DNA of 14,379 bases, taken from assembly GCA_021797055.1 (NCBI GenBank), contig JAKAAI010000044.1:1-14379 (forward strand), in the 5' to 3' direction. How positions within the stretch are numbered: the first letter of the stretch is position 1; each line of letters starts with the position of its first letter. Source of the DNA: Thermoplasmata archaeon (GTDB lineage Archaea > Thermoplasmatota > Thermoplasmata > Thermoplasmatales > Thermoplasmataceae). The translations under genes were made by a program, and so were the position numbers. Below, in pieces: positions 14,183-14,379 of the stretch. The notes under the pieces were generated by a model. It was given only the letters and a program-made list of their open reading frames with translations. It made no database searches and was not told the origin of the DNA.

Positions 14183-14379
14183 GAGAGGATTTCCTCCCTC
14201 AATTGTTTTAGAAGCCGGATGGATCTGTTAGCTCTTTTGACTGATGCCTGGCATATTTTTCCGGTGGACCCAAGGAAATTGGAAGGATTAAGTGCTCTCT
14301 CAACTTCGTTTGACGAAATTTTGCCATCTGAATATTTGACTATGTTTCCCAGAAGATCGCTTGGTCTTGCAGATGTCAT
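14179..14379 (-). CDS. C-terminus of a fumarase/aspartase-superfamily lyase, possibly argininosuccinate lyase (partial)
   Basis: The frame is open to the window edge, where it reads ATG at 14379-14377; 66 residues are visible and the gene probably continues outside. The segment EVERALNPSNFLGSTGK has the A-L-D-P-x-x-F pattern near the C-terminus of argininosuccinate lyases, preceded by LLGNIVKYSDGKIS, which can be aligned with the V-V-G-x-L-V helix there. Adenylosuccinate lyase has a similar ending and is the main alternative. If the ATG is the true start, this would be a separate 66-residue protein instead. Its TGA overlaps the ATG of the winged-helix gene, so the two form an operon. Confidence 0.45.
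   Translation of the reverse strand: MTSARPSDLLGNIVKYSDGKISSNEVERALNPSNFLGSTGKICQASVKRANRSIRLLKQLREEILS

Noticed and set aside
1..14379. CRISPR array or a defence or secretion system
   Set aside because: No regularly spaced repeats and no nuclease, helicase, toxin-antitoxin or secretion ATPase genes were seen.

Overview
This window looks like chromosomal DNA of an acidophilic archaeon of the Thermoplasmata (Thermoplasmatales: Ferroplasma, Cuniculiplasma or Thermoplasma-like). The grounds are: a class II HMG-CoA reductase used for archaeal lipid synthesis; a diphthamide-synthesis ATPase (archaea and eukaryotes only); a secreted DUF929-type protein rich in N-glycosylation sequons; a cytoplasmic GH15 glucoamylase; modest G+C; and, in front of most genes, an A/T-rich TATA-like box about 22-30 nt before the start codon with no Shine-Dalgarno sequence, the signature of leaderless archaeal transcripts. 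The species cannot be named from the sequence.

Layout. Positions 1-1216 hold the tail of one DUF929-like gene and a complete second one in tandem. Positions 1217-2365 are a decayed stretch: two very short ORFs, a frameshifted and truncated IS5-like transposase, and a small minus-strand ORF without an ATG. Next come a 49-72 aa HTH-like ORF (plus), a large GH15 glucoamylase (minus), and about 480 nt of mostly empty intergenic DNA with several TATA-like boxes and a 9-codon micro-ORF. A two-pass membrane protein (plus) then faces a PH/GRAM-like zinc-ribbon protein (minus), tail to tail. From 6653 follow HMG-CoA reductase and a helical-repeat protein (plus), then a minus-strand pair of Bcp-type peroxiredoxin and a DUF2240-like protein. 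A diphthine-ammonia ligase (dph6, plus) diverges from the peroxiredoxin over one TATA box. The rest is minus strand: a COG2108-type radical SAM protein, an AMP-forming acetyl-CoA synthetase, and a translationally coupled pair made of a lyase-like C-terminus and a winged-helix protein.

How the genes fit together. Most are single-gene units with their own promoters. Acetyl-CoA synthetase and HMG-CoA reductase both bear on acetyl-CoA use, one making acetyl-CoA and the other committing it to isoprenoid lipids, but they are not co-transcribed. Glucoamylase would release glucose from internal or imported alpha-glucans. Dph6 modifies elongation factor 2. The peroxiredoxin is a peroxide defence enzyme. 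No CRISPR array, rRNA, tRNA or intact mobile element was found. I see no clearly new multi-gene system. The most unusual items are the tandem DUF929 proteins with a changed active-site motif, the radical SAM protein with extra cysteines, and the decayed and intergenic regions carrying promoter-like boxes ahead of tiny ORFs.
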